A DNA stretch of 64,000 nucleotides from Lutispora saccharofermentans (GTDB lineage: Bacteria; Bacillota; Clostridia; Lutisporales; Lutisporaceae), in NCBI RefSeq assembly GCF_024363565.1, contig NZ_JAJEKE010000004.1, forward strand, positions 1-64,000. Reading direction: 5' to 3'. Shown here in pieces: positions 63,957 to 64,000 of this stretch. Made by a program: the position numbers and the translations under genes. Position 1 is the first letter of the stretch; each line of letters begins with the position of its first letter. Under the pieces are notes generated by a model that was not told the origin of the DNA, searched no databases, and worked only from the letters and a program-made list of their open reading frames with translations.

Positions 63957-64000
63957 GCTTTCAACACCTCATCCAGTTTTTCATAGAGCATCCTGCCCAT
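63953..64000 (-). CDS. C-terminal end of the gene upstream of atpA (partial)
   Basis: The last 15 codons read [15 protein letters not shown] before the TGA that overlaps the atpA start. The rest lies outside the window. By operon convention it could be the F or another stalk subunit of the same ATPase, but the piece is too short to name. Confidence 0.55.
   Translation of the reverse strand: MGRMLYEKLDEVLKA

Overview
The window looks like a chromosomal segment of a low-GC Gram-positive anaerobe of the class Clostridia or a close relative. Evidence: AT-rich DNA, strong GGAGG-type ribosome binding sites with frequent GTG/TTG starts, a V-type ATPase operon, an S-layer-homology protein, an SdpR/SdpI pair, TRAP transport, and a Tneap-type I-B CRISPR-Cas system with the ATTGAAAC crRNA handle. 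The species cannot be fixed from this sequence alone.

Bases 1-26174 are a defence region. CRISPR array 1 (1-9124, 139 repeats counted, running off the left edge) lies downstream of a complete I-B operon, cas6-cas8-cas7-cas5-cas3-cas4-cas1-cas2 (17354 to 9270). Cas genes and both arrays read on the minus strand. Upstream of cas6 is the promoter and C-terminal scar of a deleted WYL regulator, then an IS200-type element and a hicAB toxin-antitoxin pair. CRISPR array 2 (19230-24868) has a repeat differing from that of array 1 at three of 30 positions. It carries 6 + 51 repeats and is split by an ISL3-family insertion sequence. Array 2 has no cas genes of its own and presumably uses the single cas operon. 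An intact WYL regulator follows its leader. Both leaders hold a 10-base motif at exactly the same distance from the first repeat, and a hairpin element whose arms have covaried around a conserved loop. Overlapping and duplicated spacers allow a PAM (5'-TTN) to be inferred from the window alone.

Bases 26255-39900 hold a duplicated surface-protein region. Two AraC-type regulators each converge on a gene for a very large secreted protein (about 1,100 residues, no family recognised). A MalT-like LuxR regulator lies between the two units. The tail of a third AraC copy precedes an S-layer-homology protein.

Bases 39900-47640 are mixed. They encode a small acidic protein, a lipoprotein of the SH3/putative glycoside hydrolase type, a DUF4397 protein, sdpRI, a membrane protein, a ModE-like regulator and modABC. 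Intergenic spaces here carry dispersed repeats.

Bases 47684-58762 look like one FCD/GntR-regulated catabolic operon on the minus strand: serine dehydratase, opine-type dehydrogenase, GntR, TRAP DctQ/DctM, two ornithine-cyclodeaminase-family paralogues, DctP and a cysteine-desulfidase-like protein. The likely theme is uptake and oxidative cleavage of an N-substituted (opine-like) serine or cysteine derivative, then deamination or desulfidation.

Bases 58899-64000 hold a MacB-type permease and the D, B and A subunits of a V/A-type ATPase, with the tail of the preceding gene at the right edge. No tRNA or rRNA genes were seen.
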